Shown here: positions 5,512 to 13,009 of the stretch, one piece after another
Position numbering within the stretch: the first letter of the stretch is position 1
How the letters are laid out: each line of letters opens with the position of its first letter
Made by a program: the position numbers and the translations under genes
The notes under the pieces: generated by a model
The model's input: the letters and a program-made list of their open reading frames with translations, nothing else
Database searches by the model: none
What the model was told of the DNA's origin: nothing
DNA from: Bacteroidia bacterium
GTDB taxonomy: Bacteria; Bacteroidota; Bacteroidia; Flavobacteriales; Flavobacteriaceae
Direction of reading: 5' to 3'
Assembly: GCA_030431085.1 (NCBI GenBank)
Contig: JAUIJW010000041.1
Coordinates: 1-13,415, forward strand
DNA length: 13,415 bases

Positions 5512-6090
5512 CTATTTATAAAAATTCATACGCTCGCAGTAGTCCCAAACTAAATGGGGTAGTAGTACTCGAATGTCTTTTTTTGCTCGAATAGATTTTC
5601 TAATAAACGTAGAAGACAATTCTATGATTGGTGCATCAATCATATGAATTTTAGCATGATTTTTAAATTGACTTTCTTCTTTATTATCATAAACTCTCGG
5701 ATACACGTAAATATCATGATGTTGAAGGATCTGCTCATAATTTTTCCATTTATGAAAATGTTGCAAATTATCTTCACCCATTATCAAACTAAAATGGTGC
5801 TGTGGATATTTATCGTATAAATGGGCAAGCGTATTAACCGTATAATTAGGTTGCGGTAAACCAAATTCAATATTACTGGCTTTGAGTTTAGGAAATTCTT
5901 CTACCGCAATATTAACCATTTGTAAACGATGATGATCTTCTAATAGTGAACTTTTCTTTTTAAAAGGATTTAAGGGCGTAACCACAAACCAAACTTGTTC
6001 TAAATTGGTAAACTGACTCATGTGATTGGCTAAAATCATATGCCCAATATGAATAGGGTTGAACGTACCAAAATACAATCCAATTTTCAT
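5512..6090 (-). CDS. nadD: Nicotinate-nucleotide adenylyltransferase
   Basis: NadD transfers AMP from ATP to nicotinate mononucleotide to give deamido-NAD, the step before NAD synthetase (EC 2.7.7.18). The 192 residues are typical for the family. The nucleotidyltransferase signature GTFNPIHIGH is at 8-17, giving the HXGH motif H14-I-G-H17. MGEDN is at 104-108, and the C-terminal SSTFIR signature (ISSTXXR-like) is at 159-164. The protein should be cytoplasmic. The gene starts 6 nt after gmk ends and is the last gene of the yicC-gmk-nadD operon. No convincing hairpin terminator follows; 103 bp separate it from the CPVC gene. Confidence 0.96.
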   Translation of the reverse strand: MKIGLYFGTFNPIHIGHMILANHMSQFTNLEQVWFVVTPLNPFKKKSSLLEDHHRLQMVNIAVEEFPKLKASNIEFGLPQPNYTVNTLAHLYDKYPQHHFSLIMGEDNLQHFHKWKNYEQILQHHDIYVYPRVYDNKEESQFKNHAKIHMIDAPIIELSSTFIRKSIRAKKDIRVLLPHLVWDYCERMNFYK

Positions 6091-6096
6091 AGCATT

Positions 6097-6675
6097 TTAC
6101 TTTTTTATAAAGTCTTTTACTCTATTATAAGCTTCTTTTTTGGCAATTTCTAGCTCATCGTTAACCAGAACATAATCAAAATCTTGAGCAAACTCAAGTT
6201 CTCTTTCGGCTTTCGCTACTCGTTCTATTATTTTCTCTTCTGCATCGGTTTTACGATTTCTCAACCTCGCTTCCATCACTTTTAATGATGGTGGTTGCAC
6301 AAAAATTGCTAAGGTTTGCTCTGGAAACTTTCTTTTAATCCTTAGTCCACCAATCACATCAATATCAAAAATAACATGTTTACCCGCCAACCAAAGTTTT
6401 TCTACTTCCGATTTTAAGGTTCCGTAAAAATTATTCTGATAAACTTCTTCCCACTCAATAAATTGATCTTGCTTGATATAATCTTTAAATGTTTCTAAAG
6501 TGATAAAAAAATAGTCAATCCCATCAACTTCATTACCTCTTTTAGCTCTCGATGTAGCAGAGATCGAAAACCCCAATTGTAATTCTTTTTGGGCCAATAA
6601 ATGCCTTACAATTGTAGTTTTACCTGAGCCAGATGGAGCCGAAAAAACTATTAATTTTCCTTTAGTTTTAGACAT
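6097..6675 (-). CDS. gmk: Guanylate kinase
   Basis: Gmk phosphorylates GMP or dGMP to the diphosphate using ATP (EC 2.7.4.8), and is needed for GTP, dGTP and (p)ppGpp supply. The 192-residue protein has the P-loop APSGSGKTT at 13-21. The GMP-binding part includes SATSRAKRGNEVDGIDYFF (39-57), with the Arg and Tyr residues that contact the base and phosphate. The lid segment includes RLRNRKTDAEEKIIERV (137-153). The start codon is 3 nt after the yicC stop and the stop is 6 nt before nadD, so the three genes are very probably one transcript. Confidence 0.97.
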   Translation of the reverse strand: MSKTKGKLIVFSAPSGSGKTTIVRHLLAQKELQLGFSISATSRAKRGNEVDGIDYFFITLETFKDYIKQDQFIEWEEVYQNNFYGTLKSEVEKLWLAGKHVIFDIDVIGGLRIKRKFPEQTLAIFVQPPSLKVMEARLRNRKTDAEEKIIERVAKAERELEFAQDFDYVLVNDELEIAKKEAYNRVKDFIKK

Positions 6676-6678
6676 GTT

Positions 6679-7533
6679 TTAAAGCACATTTAACAATTGT
6701 TCTTTTATTTTCTCTAACTCATCTTTCATTTGCACCACCATTTTTTGCATGGGTGCAAAGTTAGCCTTAGAGCCAATAGTATTAATTTCTCTTCCTATTT
6801 CTTGAGAAATAAAGCCAAGCTTTTTACCATTAGAGGTTTTATTCTCTAACTCTTTCAAAAAGTAACTTAAATGGTTTTTTAGTCTAACCTTCTCTTCATT
6901 GATATCTAACTTCTCTAAATAATAGATCAGTTCTTGTTCAAAACGGTTTTCATCTACGTTTAGTTTTAGATCTTCAATGGCCTTAAGCAGTTTTTCTCTT
7001 ACGGCCTGTAACCGATCTTCATCTAAGTCTATTATTTTTTCTAAATGCTCTTCTATGGCTTCAATTCTCAGTTTAAAGTCATTGTACATTGATTGCCCCT
7101 CGTCTGTTCTAAAAATTTTAAACTGTACCAACGCTTGATCTAAACAACTTTCAACATGATTCCATTCTTCTTCATCTAACTCTTCCCTCTCTGTTTTTAA
7201 TACATCTGGTAATCTCATGGCAATCGATAAAAGATCTTCATGTTCTGCATTAATTTCTTTTAATTGCGCCATATACTGTGCAACTATGCCTCTATTGATA
7301 GTACTACTTAATTCTTCTACAGTGGTTTCTACATGTATAGCAATATCTACCTTACCTCTTATAACTTCTTTGGCTAATTTCCTACGTATATAAATTTCTT
7401 TTTCTCTATACACTGCAGGGATTCTTGTATTAACGTCAATATTTTTACTATTGAGCGACTTAATTTCTATGGTAACTTTCTTGGTTGGCAAATGAAGCAT
7501 CGCTTTGCCATACCCCGTCATAGATTGTATCAT
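6679..7533 (-). CDS. yicC: YicC/YloC-family endoribonuclease
   Basis: Members of this family are endoribonucleases; E. coli YicC has been linked to decay of small RNAs. The 284-residue protein begins MIQSMTGYGKA, the hallmark N-terminus of the family. The YicC-like N-terminal domain covers about 1-150. A charged helical middle follows, then the C-terminal DUF1732 region at about 200-284, with LGFISQEIGREINTIGSKA at 239-257. Length and motifs are normal. It is the first gene of the yicC-gmk-nadD operon, with a perfect TAACTTTG box 20 nt upstream. Linkage to gmk is common in many bacteria. Confidence 0.94.
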   Translation of the reverse strand: MIQSMTGYGKAMLHLPTKKVTIEIKSLNSKNIDVNTRIPAVYREKEIYIRRKLAKEVIRGKVDIAIHVETTVEELSSTINRGIVAQYMAQLKEINAEHEDLLSIAMRLPDVLKTEREELDEEEWNHVESCLDQALVQFKIFRTDEGQSMYNDFKLRIEAIEEHLEKIIDLDEDRLQAVREKLLKAIEDLKLNVDENRFEQELIYYLEKLDINEEKVRLKNHLSYFLKELENKTSNGKKLGFISQEIGREINTIGSKANFAPMQKMVVQMKDELEKIKEQLLNVL

Positions 7534-7553
7534 AAATCATTTTTAATATCTCG

Positions 7554-7561
7554 CAAAGTTA
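7554..7561 (-). promoter_or_regulatory. Putative -7 promoter box of yicC-gmk-nadD
   Basis: The minus strand reads TAACTTTG, identical to the box of the marR-type gene and a perfect TAnnTTTG match. It lies 20 nt before the yicC ATG, in the 81-bp gap after the transporter gene. No TTG -33 element is found at 19-21 nt. Confidence 0.5.
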
Positions 7562-7614
7562 AACAAATTATACCGTATGCTTAAATTACTCTATCATCTC
7601 ATTAAAACTATTAT

Positions 7615-8505
7615 TTAAACCTGTTCTCGAGGTTTTTTTGTCACTAGATAAACCCCAACAAATATTAAGCTGGTTGCTAATATTTTTACAAGGTTTAGTG
7701 AATCGCTACCTACAGCAAGTGCATAACTCGTTGCAATCACTGGCTGCAAATAGATAAAAATACTTAGTGTAGTAGGTTTTAGTTTTTTTATAGCAATAAG
7801 GTTAAACATGTAGGCAACATAGGTTGTAAACATAACCACAAAACCTATACGTAGAAGAGCAGAGACTGGTAAAACGGACCACTCTACTATTATAAACTCA
7901 TGATAACCAAAAGGTAAGACTAAAAAGAATCCTATCAAATACATCCATTTCGCTAAGGTTATGGGATGATATTTTTTAGTTAAGCCCTTTACCACAATCA
8001 AATACATACCATAAGAGGCCGCATTGACTAAAATGAGAAAATTACCTAACATGCCATCAAGTGAAAGGCTTAATTTCTGTCCGTAAACTATAAGTCCTAT
8101 CGCCCCTATCATTCCAATTACTATGCCTAAAACCTTTTTTTTTGTAATTGCTTCTTTAAGGAAAAGTGCAGAAAACGACAACACAATAATTGGTGTAGTT
8201 GTCATGATAACCGAGGCGCTAATGGGGGTTGTTAAATTCAATCCCTTGAAAAAGGCCAGCATATTTAAAGCCATTCCGAACAAAGCGGCTAGAAAAACAG
8301 CTTTATAATCGCTTACCGCTATTTTTTCTTTTCTGATAAAAAACCCAGAAATCCAAAACAAAACACCTGCGCCAATGACGCGTGCTAAAATAAAACCAAA
8401 AGGCTTTATGTAATGAGGCATAACCTCTTTGGCAATAGTATAGTTTACCCCATAGATAATGGCAACTATTGTAGCTAAAAATAGGGCCGATTGACGTGAA
8501 TGCAT
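7615..8505 (-). CDS. EamA/DMT-superfamily transporter
   Basis: This is an integral inner-membrane protein of 296 residues with about ten hydrophobic segments. They are arranged as two EamA repeats (about 8-138 and 150-290), the usual plan of drug/metabolite transporters of the RhaT/EamA type. The first repeat begins LFLATIVAIIYGVNYTIAKEV and has the typical SASVIMTTTPIIV helix near 96-108. The second has the matching TTLSIFIYLQPVIATSYA segment. The substrate cannot be predicted; family members export amino acids, nucleosides, sugars or drugs. It lies downstream of the SOD terminator with only 18 nt between the T-run and its ATG, so its promoter is unclear. Confidence 0.9.
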   Translation of the reverse strand: MHSRQSALFLATIVAIIYGVNYTIAKEVMPHYIKPFGFILARVIGAGVLFWISGFFIRKEKIAVSDYKAVFLAALFGMALNMLAFFKGLNLTTPISASVIMTTTPIIVLSFSALFLKEAITKKKVLGIVIGMIGAIGLIVYGQKLSLSLDGMLGNFLILVNAASYGMYLIVVKGLTKKYHPITLAKWMYLIGFFLVLPFGYHEFIIVEWSVLPVSALLRIGFVVMFTTYVAYMFNLIAIKKLKPTTLSIFIYLQPVIATSYALAVGSDSLNLVKILATSLIFVGVYLVTKKPREQV

Positions 8506-8523
8506 AGGTTAGTTAATCCGTTT

Positions 8524-8554
8524 AAAAAAATAACCACGGAACATGCCGTGGTTA
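8524..8554 (-). terminator. Strong intrinsic terminator of the SOD gene
   Basis: TAACCACGG (8531-8539) and CCGTGGTTA (8546-8554) form a perfect 9-bp stem with a 6-nt loop. On the minus strand it is followed by seven T residues (8524-8530). It starts 25 nt after the SOD stop codon, the classic layout of a rho-independent terminator, and it is the most GC-rich hairpin in the window. Confidence 0.88.
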
Positions 8555-8579
8555 AGGTCTATTCTTATTTGAGAATCTT

Positions 8580-9188
8580 TTATTTATGATTGCGATATAG
8601 TTCAGATACTTTTTCCCAATTAATCACATTAAAAAATGCTTGAATATAATCTGGTCTTCTATTTTGGTAGTTTAGATAATAGGCGTGCTCCCATACATCT
8701 AGTCCTAAAATCGGAGTTCCTCCACACCCAACACCAGGCATCAACGGATTATCTTGATTTGGTGATGAGCAAACTTCAACTTTACCTCCTTTATGCACAC
8801 ATAACCATGCCCAACCAGACCCAAAACGCGTTGCTGCAGCCTTAGCAAAGGCTTCTTTAAAACTGTCGAATGAGCCATATGCTTCATCAATAGCAGCTGC
8901 AAGATCGCCTGTAGGCTCACCTCCACCATTTGGTGACATAATCTCCCAAAATAATGAGTGGTTGTAAAACCCTCCTCCATTATTTCTTACAGCACCATTA
9001 TTCATATCTAGTCCTGATAAAATATCTTCGATAGACTGACCTTCTAAGTCTGTACCTGCAATGGCATTATTTAAATTGGTTGTATATCCATTATGGTGTT
9101 TAGTATGGTGAATTTCCATTGTTCTTGCATCAATATTTGGTTCTAACGCATCATAAGCATATGGTAATTTTGGTAATTGAAAAGACAT
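8580..9188 (-). CDS. Superoxide dismutase, Mn/Fe family
   Basis: The enzyme converts superoxide to oxygen and hydrogen peroxide (EC 1.15.1.1). The 202-residue protein starts MSFQLPKLPYAYDALEP, close to E. coli SodA. The four metal ligands are present: H27 in MEIHHTKHH, H77 in YNHSLFW, and D164 and H168 in LDVWEHAYY. The second-shell glutamine is Q145 (SPNQDNPLM) while G73 takes the position used by Gln in Fe enzymes. This points to a Mn-type or cambialistic enzyme. There is no signal peptide, so it should be cytoplasmic. The gene has its own TATATTTG box and a strong terminator and is probably monocistronic. I leave out a symbol because sodA or sodB depends on the metal. Confidence 0.95.
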   Translation of the reverse strand: MSFQLPKLPYAYDALEPNIDARTMEIHHTKHHNGYTTNLNNAIAGTDLEGQSIEDILSGLDMNNGAVRNNGGGFYNHSLFWEIMSPNGGGEPTGDLAAAIDEAYGSFDSFKEAFAKAAATRFGSGWAWLCVHKGGKVEVCSSPNQDNPLMPGVGCGGTPILGLDVWEHAYYLNYQNRRPDYIQAFFNVINWEKVSELYRNHK

Positions 9189-9222
9189 AATTTTTGTTTT
9201 AGTAGTTCTTAAAAATTTTTAT

Positions 9223-9230
9223 CAAATATA
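9223..9230 (-). promoter_or_regulatory. Putative -7 promoter box of the SOD gene
   Basis: The minus strand reads TATATTTG, a perfect TAnnTTTG match 34 nt before the SOD ATG. A TTG (9257-9259) lies 26 nt further upstream, longer than the usual 19-21 nt spacer. No operator for a known oxidative-stress regulator is recognised. Confidence 0.5.
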
Positions 9231-9303
9231 AGCATTAATGAGAGTTTTTTTACACTCAATGAATAGAATCTTATTATTAATAGATAATTTAAATTTATAG
9301 TAA

Positions 9304-10578
9304 TTATACGGTTCTTAAATCGTGCAAAGCTTTAGCAATGGCATTGTGCGTAACGGTTTGGCCAGAAAACATTTTTACAATTTCCTTTTTCTCATGCACA
9401 TTGGCTTCTAGTTGATTTAAAATATTCATCAAATGCATTTTCATATGCCCTTGTTGGATACCCGTAGTAGTTAATGCTTTTAAAGCGCCAAAATTTTGTG
9501 CCAATCCGGCCACTGCAATAATTTGCATTAGTTCTTGGGCACTGGGTTTTTGTAGAATTTCTAACGACAGTTTGGCTAATGGATGCAGCTTTGTTAACCC
9601 CCCTACTGTGCCGAGAGATAACGGAATTTCGATCGAGAAATAAAATTTACCCTGCTCAATCTTGGCATTCGTTAAACTTTTATATGTCCCTGTTTTGGCC
9701 GCATAAGCATGCGCTCCAGCTGCAACAGCTCTAAAATCATTACCCGTGGCCAATACTACAGCATCTATACCATTCATGATACCCTTATTGTGGGTTACCG
9801 CTCTATAAGGTTCTGCATTAGCTATATCCACTGCCTGTACAAATTTCTGTGCATAATAGGCCGAGTTCTCCGGAAAAAAATCTTCAATATCGCAACTCAC
9901 CTCAGCACGTACTAAACATTCTGGCACATAGTTTGACAAAATACTCATGATGACCTCTATCTCATCATTTTCAAAAACCTTAGCCATTGCTTCTAGGCAC
10001 GAATTAATAAAATTAGCACCCATACTGTCTGCAGTTTCAAAAGACACATGCAGCTGATAATAATGCTCAAGTGCAGATGTTTTATCCCTCAATTCAATAT
10101 CTACAATACCTCCACCTCTTTTTTTCATGTTGGCCGTAAGGTCTTTGGTGGCATTAAGTAGGGTGGATTTCTTTTGAGTAAAATAATGCTCTAAATCGTT
10201 TTTTTCTCCTTTATAGGTAAAATGGATTTGGCCTATCTTCGTTGTACTTAAAACCTCAGCTTTAAATCCTCCTCGATTACTCCAAAATTTAGCCACTAAA
10301 GAAGCCGCCGCCACCACAGAACTTTCTTCTATTGCCATTGGTATTGCATACACTTTACCATTGATAATAAAATTAGGCGCTATGGCATAAGGCACATAAA
10401 AATTAGAAATAGTGTTTTCTATAAATTCGTCATGCAGTTGTTGTAAAATTTGGTCTTGATTTTCGTATTGTTCAAGTATCCCAATACTCTCTTCTTTATT
10501 TGAAAAAAAATTCGAAGCTAACCAATTTATCTTCTCCGCTTTGCTAAACTTAGAAAAGCCAGACACTAATTTACTCAT
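9304..10578 (-). CDS. Hydroxymethylglutaryl-CoA reductase, class II
   Basis: The enzyme interconverts HMG-CoA and mevalonate with NAD(P)H. The 424 residues match the class II (Pseudomonas mevalonii-like) family. By alignment from memory the catalytic residues are E84 (PMAIEESS), K265 (HNKGIMNG), D281 (ATGNDFRA) and H378 (GIQQGHMKMH). The substrate/cofactor motif ADSMGANF is at 183-190 and GTVGGLTKLHP at 323-333. All are intact. Automatic annotation often calls class II enzymes degradative. In Flavobacteriia, which commonly use the mevalonate route, the likely role is biosynthesis of isopentenyl diphosphate for quinones, carotenoids and undecaprenyl phosphate. No other mevalonate gene is in the window. 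A TATCTTTG box lies 19 nt upstream. Confidence 0.94.
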   Translation of the reverse strand: MSKLVSGFSKFSKAEKINWLASNFFSNKEESIGILEQYENQDQILQQLHDEFIENTISNFYVPYAIAPNFIINGKVYAIPMAIEESSVVAAASLVAKFWSNRGGFKAEVLSTTKIGQIHFTYKGEKNDLEHYFTQKKSTLLNATKDLTANMKKRGGGIVDIELRDKTSALEHYYQLHVSFETADSMGANFINSCLEAMAKVFENDEIEVIMSILSNYVPECLVRAEVSCDIEDFFPENSAYYAQKFVQAVDIANAEPYRAVTHNKGIMNGIDAVVLATGNDFRAVAAGAHAYAAKTGTYKSLTNAKIEQGKFYFSIEIPLSLGTVGGLTKLHPLAKLSLEILQKPSAQELMQIIAVAGLAQNFGALKALTTTGIQQGHMKMHLMNILNQLEANVHEKKEIVKMFSGQTVTHNAIAKALHDLRTV

Positions 10579-10796
10579 GTATTGTAATTTTAATATGCAA
10601 AGATAATCATTAATCTACCTGAAATCTTATACATTTTAGCCATAAATTTATAAGAATTTTAACAGTATCTATTTCAGTTTTATATCAAAAAAATATTATT
10701 GTTGCCAAAATCTCAAGAAAACCTGATTTTTTGACAATCAGCCAACTAAATTGAATTTATTTCCGTAAACTTGAAACCCAAAATTTTACACGATAC
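10579..10796. promoter_or_regulatory. Divergent intergenic region, HMG-CoA reductase / S9 peptidase
   Basis: These 218 AT-rich bases separate two divergent start codons. The minus-strand promoter box is at 10598-10605. On the plus side TAAACTTG (10766-10773, one mismatch to TAnnTTTG) lies 23 nt before the peptidase ATG. A 6-bp inverted repeat, CTGATT (10723-10728) with AATCAG (10736-10741), lies about 25 bp upstream of that box and includes a TTGACA in its spacer. I see no small gene and no recognisable riboswitch here. Confidence 0.4.
10598..10605 (-). promoter_or_regulatory. Putative -7 promoter box of HMG-CoA reductase gene
   Basis: The minus strand reads TATCTTTG, a perfect TAnnTTTG match 19 nt before the start codon. 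The distance is like that seen at the M23 and yicC genes. No -33 TTG is evident at 19-21 nt. Confidence 0.5.
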
Positions 10797-12995
10797 ATGA
10801 AAAAATTATCAATTTGCTTTCTTTTAGTGAGTTCTATTTTAATGGCTCAAAATAAAAATTTTACCTTAGAAGATATTTGGAACAATCGTACTTTTTCTAC
10901 ACAAAATTTAGAGGCCTTTCATGCCATGAAAAATGGTGACTTCTACACCATTCTAAATCATACTCCAAAAGGCACTTTTCTAAATAAATACGACTACGCC
11001 ACTTTAAACAAGGTAGCAACGATTTTATCTAGTCAAGATTTAGACGGTATTAAATATTTTGGTGATTATACGTTTAATCATTCAGAAGATAAACTTATTA
11101 TTGGTATAGATCTTGAAGATATTTATCGCCATTCTCAAATTGGTCATTATTCTGTTTACGATTTAAGAACAAAAACACTTTCTAAAATATCTGACCACCC
11201 TATTCAGGAACCTACCTTTTCTCCAGATGGCACTAAAGTTGCTTATAACTATGAAAACAACCTTTACATCAAAGATTTAAGTACAGATAAAACGACTCAA
11301 ATAACCTTTGATGGAGAAAAGAATAAAATTATCAATGGTATTTGCGATTGGGTTTATGAAGAAGAATTTTCATTTGTACGCGCCTTCGAATGGAATGGTA
11401 ATTCTGATAAAATTGCTTACATTAAATTTGATGAATCTCAAGTGCCACAATTCAGCATGAATGTCACTGGCAACAGCCTATATCCTAGTCAACAAACTTT
11501 TAAATACCCCAAAGCTGGTGAAAAAAATTCTGAGGTTGCACTGCATATTTATAATTTAACCAGCAATTCAGATCAAAAAGTACCATTAGCGAACTTGCAA
11601 CAACACTATATTCCTAGAATTCAATGGACTAATGAGCCTAACACCATAGCTGTAACGACCCTAAATAGGTTGCAAAATAATTTAAACCTAATTTTTGTAG
11701 ATGGCAATACCCTTGGCTCAACCTTAGTGTTAAATGAAACAGATCCTGCCTATGTAGATGTCAATGACAACCTTACTTTTTTAAAAGATAATAGCTTTAT
11801 TTGGACTAGTGAAAAATCCGGGTTTAACCATATTTACCATTACGCTAAAAACGGTCAACTTAAAAAGCAAATTACGGCTGGTCCATGGGAAGTGACTAAC
11901 TACTATGGCTATGATACCAAATCGCATCGTATATTTTATCAATCTACAGAAGAAGGCTCTATCAATAGAAGTGTTTACGCTATAAAATTAAATGGTAAGG
12001 GTAAACAAAAGCTCAGTAAAAATATTGGGAATAACTCTGCTGCGTTTAGTAATAGCATGCATTATTTCATCAACACATATTCAAGTGCTAACACGCCCCC
12101 AGTATACACTTTAGTAAATGCCAAATCAGGCAAAGAAATAAAAGAGATAAAAAACAATCTGGCTTTAGCCAATAAAATAAGCCACTACAATATTTCTAAA
12201 AAAGAATTCTCAACGCTTAAAACCAAAAACGGTACTTTTAACATGTGGATGCTTAAACCACACAATTTCGACCCTGATAAAGCCTATCCATTATTAATGT
12301 ATCAATATTCTGGGCCAGGATCGCAATCTGTTAGAAATAGTTGGAATAATTCTAGAGATTACTGGCACCAATACATGGCTCAAAAAGGCTATATTGTTGT
12401 TTGTGTAGATGGTAGAGGAACAGGATTTAAAGGACGTGATTTTAAAAAAATTACCTACAAAGAACTAGGGAAGTATGAAATTGAAGACCAAATTGAAGCA
12501 GCTAAAGAATTAGGTAAATTAAGCTATATCGATGCCAATAAAATTGGTATATGGGGTTGGAGTTTTGGAGGATATATGTCATCTTTAGCCATTACCAAAG
12601 GTGCAGACGTGTTTAAATCTGCTATTGCCATTGCACCAGTAACTTCTTGGCGATTTTACGACTCGGTGTATACCGAAAGATATATGCAAACACCACAAGA
12701 AAACGCCAGTGGCTATGATGATAATTCACCTATCAATTTTGTTGATCAATTAAAAGGAGATTACCTATTGGTTCACGGTACCGGCGATGATAATGTTCAT
12801 GTGCAAAATACTAATAGAATGGTCAATGCTTTGGTAGAAGCTAATAAGCAATTTGAATTGTTTATCTATCCAGATCGCGCTCATGGCATTTACCGTGGAG
12901 ATAATACGCGCTTACATCTTTTTCAAAAAATGACTAATTTTATCGACAATACTTTAGGAAACTCTAAAGAGGAAACCTTCCAAATTAAAAATTAA
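10797..12995 (+). CDS. Secreted S9-family peptidase, dipeptidyl peptidase IV-like
   Basis: DPP-IV enzymes remove N-terminal X-Pro or X-Ala dipeptides. The 732-residue protein begins with a Sec signal peptide (MKKLSICFLLVSSILMA, likely cut after A17), so it is periplasmic or surface-exposed; there is no lipobox. A beta-propeller domain covers about 50-470. It contains the DWVYEEEF segment with E188-E190, the Glu pair that in DPP-IV holds the substrate's free N-terminus. The alpha/beta-hydrolase domain (about 480-722) has S589 in GWSFGGY, D664 in GTGDDNVH and H696 in DRAHGIY. The catalytic triad is therefore complete. A POT peptide transporter begins 14 nt downstream, suggesting release and uptake of dipeptides by one operon. 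Confidence 0.95.
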   Translation: MKKLSICFLLVSSILMAQNKNFTLEDIWNNRTFSTQNLEAFHAMKNGDFYTILNHTPKGTFLNKYDYATLNKVATILSSQDLDGIKYFGDYTFNHSEDKLIIGIDLEDIYRHSQIGHYSVYDLRTKTLSKISDHPIQEPTFSPDGTKVAYNYENNLYIKDLSTDKTTQITFDGEKNKIINGICDWVYEEEFSFVRAFEWNGNSDKIAYIKFDESQVPQFSMNVTGNSLYPSQQTFKYPKAGEKNSEVALHIYNLTSNSDQKVPLANLQQHYIPRIQWTNEPNTIAVTTLNRLQNNLNLIFVDGNTLGSTLVLNETDPAYVDVNDNLTFLKDNSFIWTSEKSGFNHIYHYAKNGQLKKQITAGPWEVTNYYGYDTKSHRIFYQSTEEGSINRSVYAIKLNGKGKQKLSKNIGNNSAAFSNSMHYFINTYSSANTPPVYTLVNAKSGKEIKEIKNNLALANKISHYNISKKEFSTLKTKNGTFNMWMLKPHNFDPDKAYPLLMYQYSGPGSQSVRNSWNNSRDYWHQYMAQKGYIVVCVDGRGTGFKGRDFKKITYKELGKYEIEDQIEAAKELGKLSYIDANKIGIWGWSFGGYMSSLAITKGADVFKSAIAIAPVTSWRFYDSVYTERYMQTPQENASGYDDNSPINFVDQLKGDYLLVHGTGDDNVHVQNTNRMVNALVEANKQFELFIYPDRAHGIYRGDNTRLHLFQKMTNFIDNTLGNSKEETFQIKN

Positions 12996-13009
12996 ATCTA
13001 TTATCATAC

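Noticed and set aside
8123..8308. Open frame of 61 codons on the plus strand
   Set aside because: It is antisense to the EamA transporter and its composition mirrors the hydrophobic codons of that gene.
8636..8980. Two short open frames overlapping the SOD gene (one per strand)
   Set aside because: Both lie inside the SOD coding sequence, whose metal ligands and full length leave no doubt about the true frame.
9231..9303. Possible terminator after the HMG-CoA reductase gene (CATTAATGAG / CTCAATG)
   Set aside because: The pairing needs a bulge, and the T-run is in the loop rather than after the stem, so it does not fit an intrinsic terminator.
9709..9915. Open frame of 68 codons on the plus strand
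   Set aside because: It is antisense to the conserved catalytic region of HMG-CoA reductase and has no recognisable motif.
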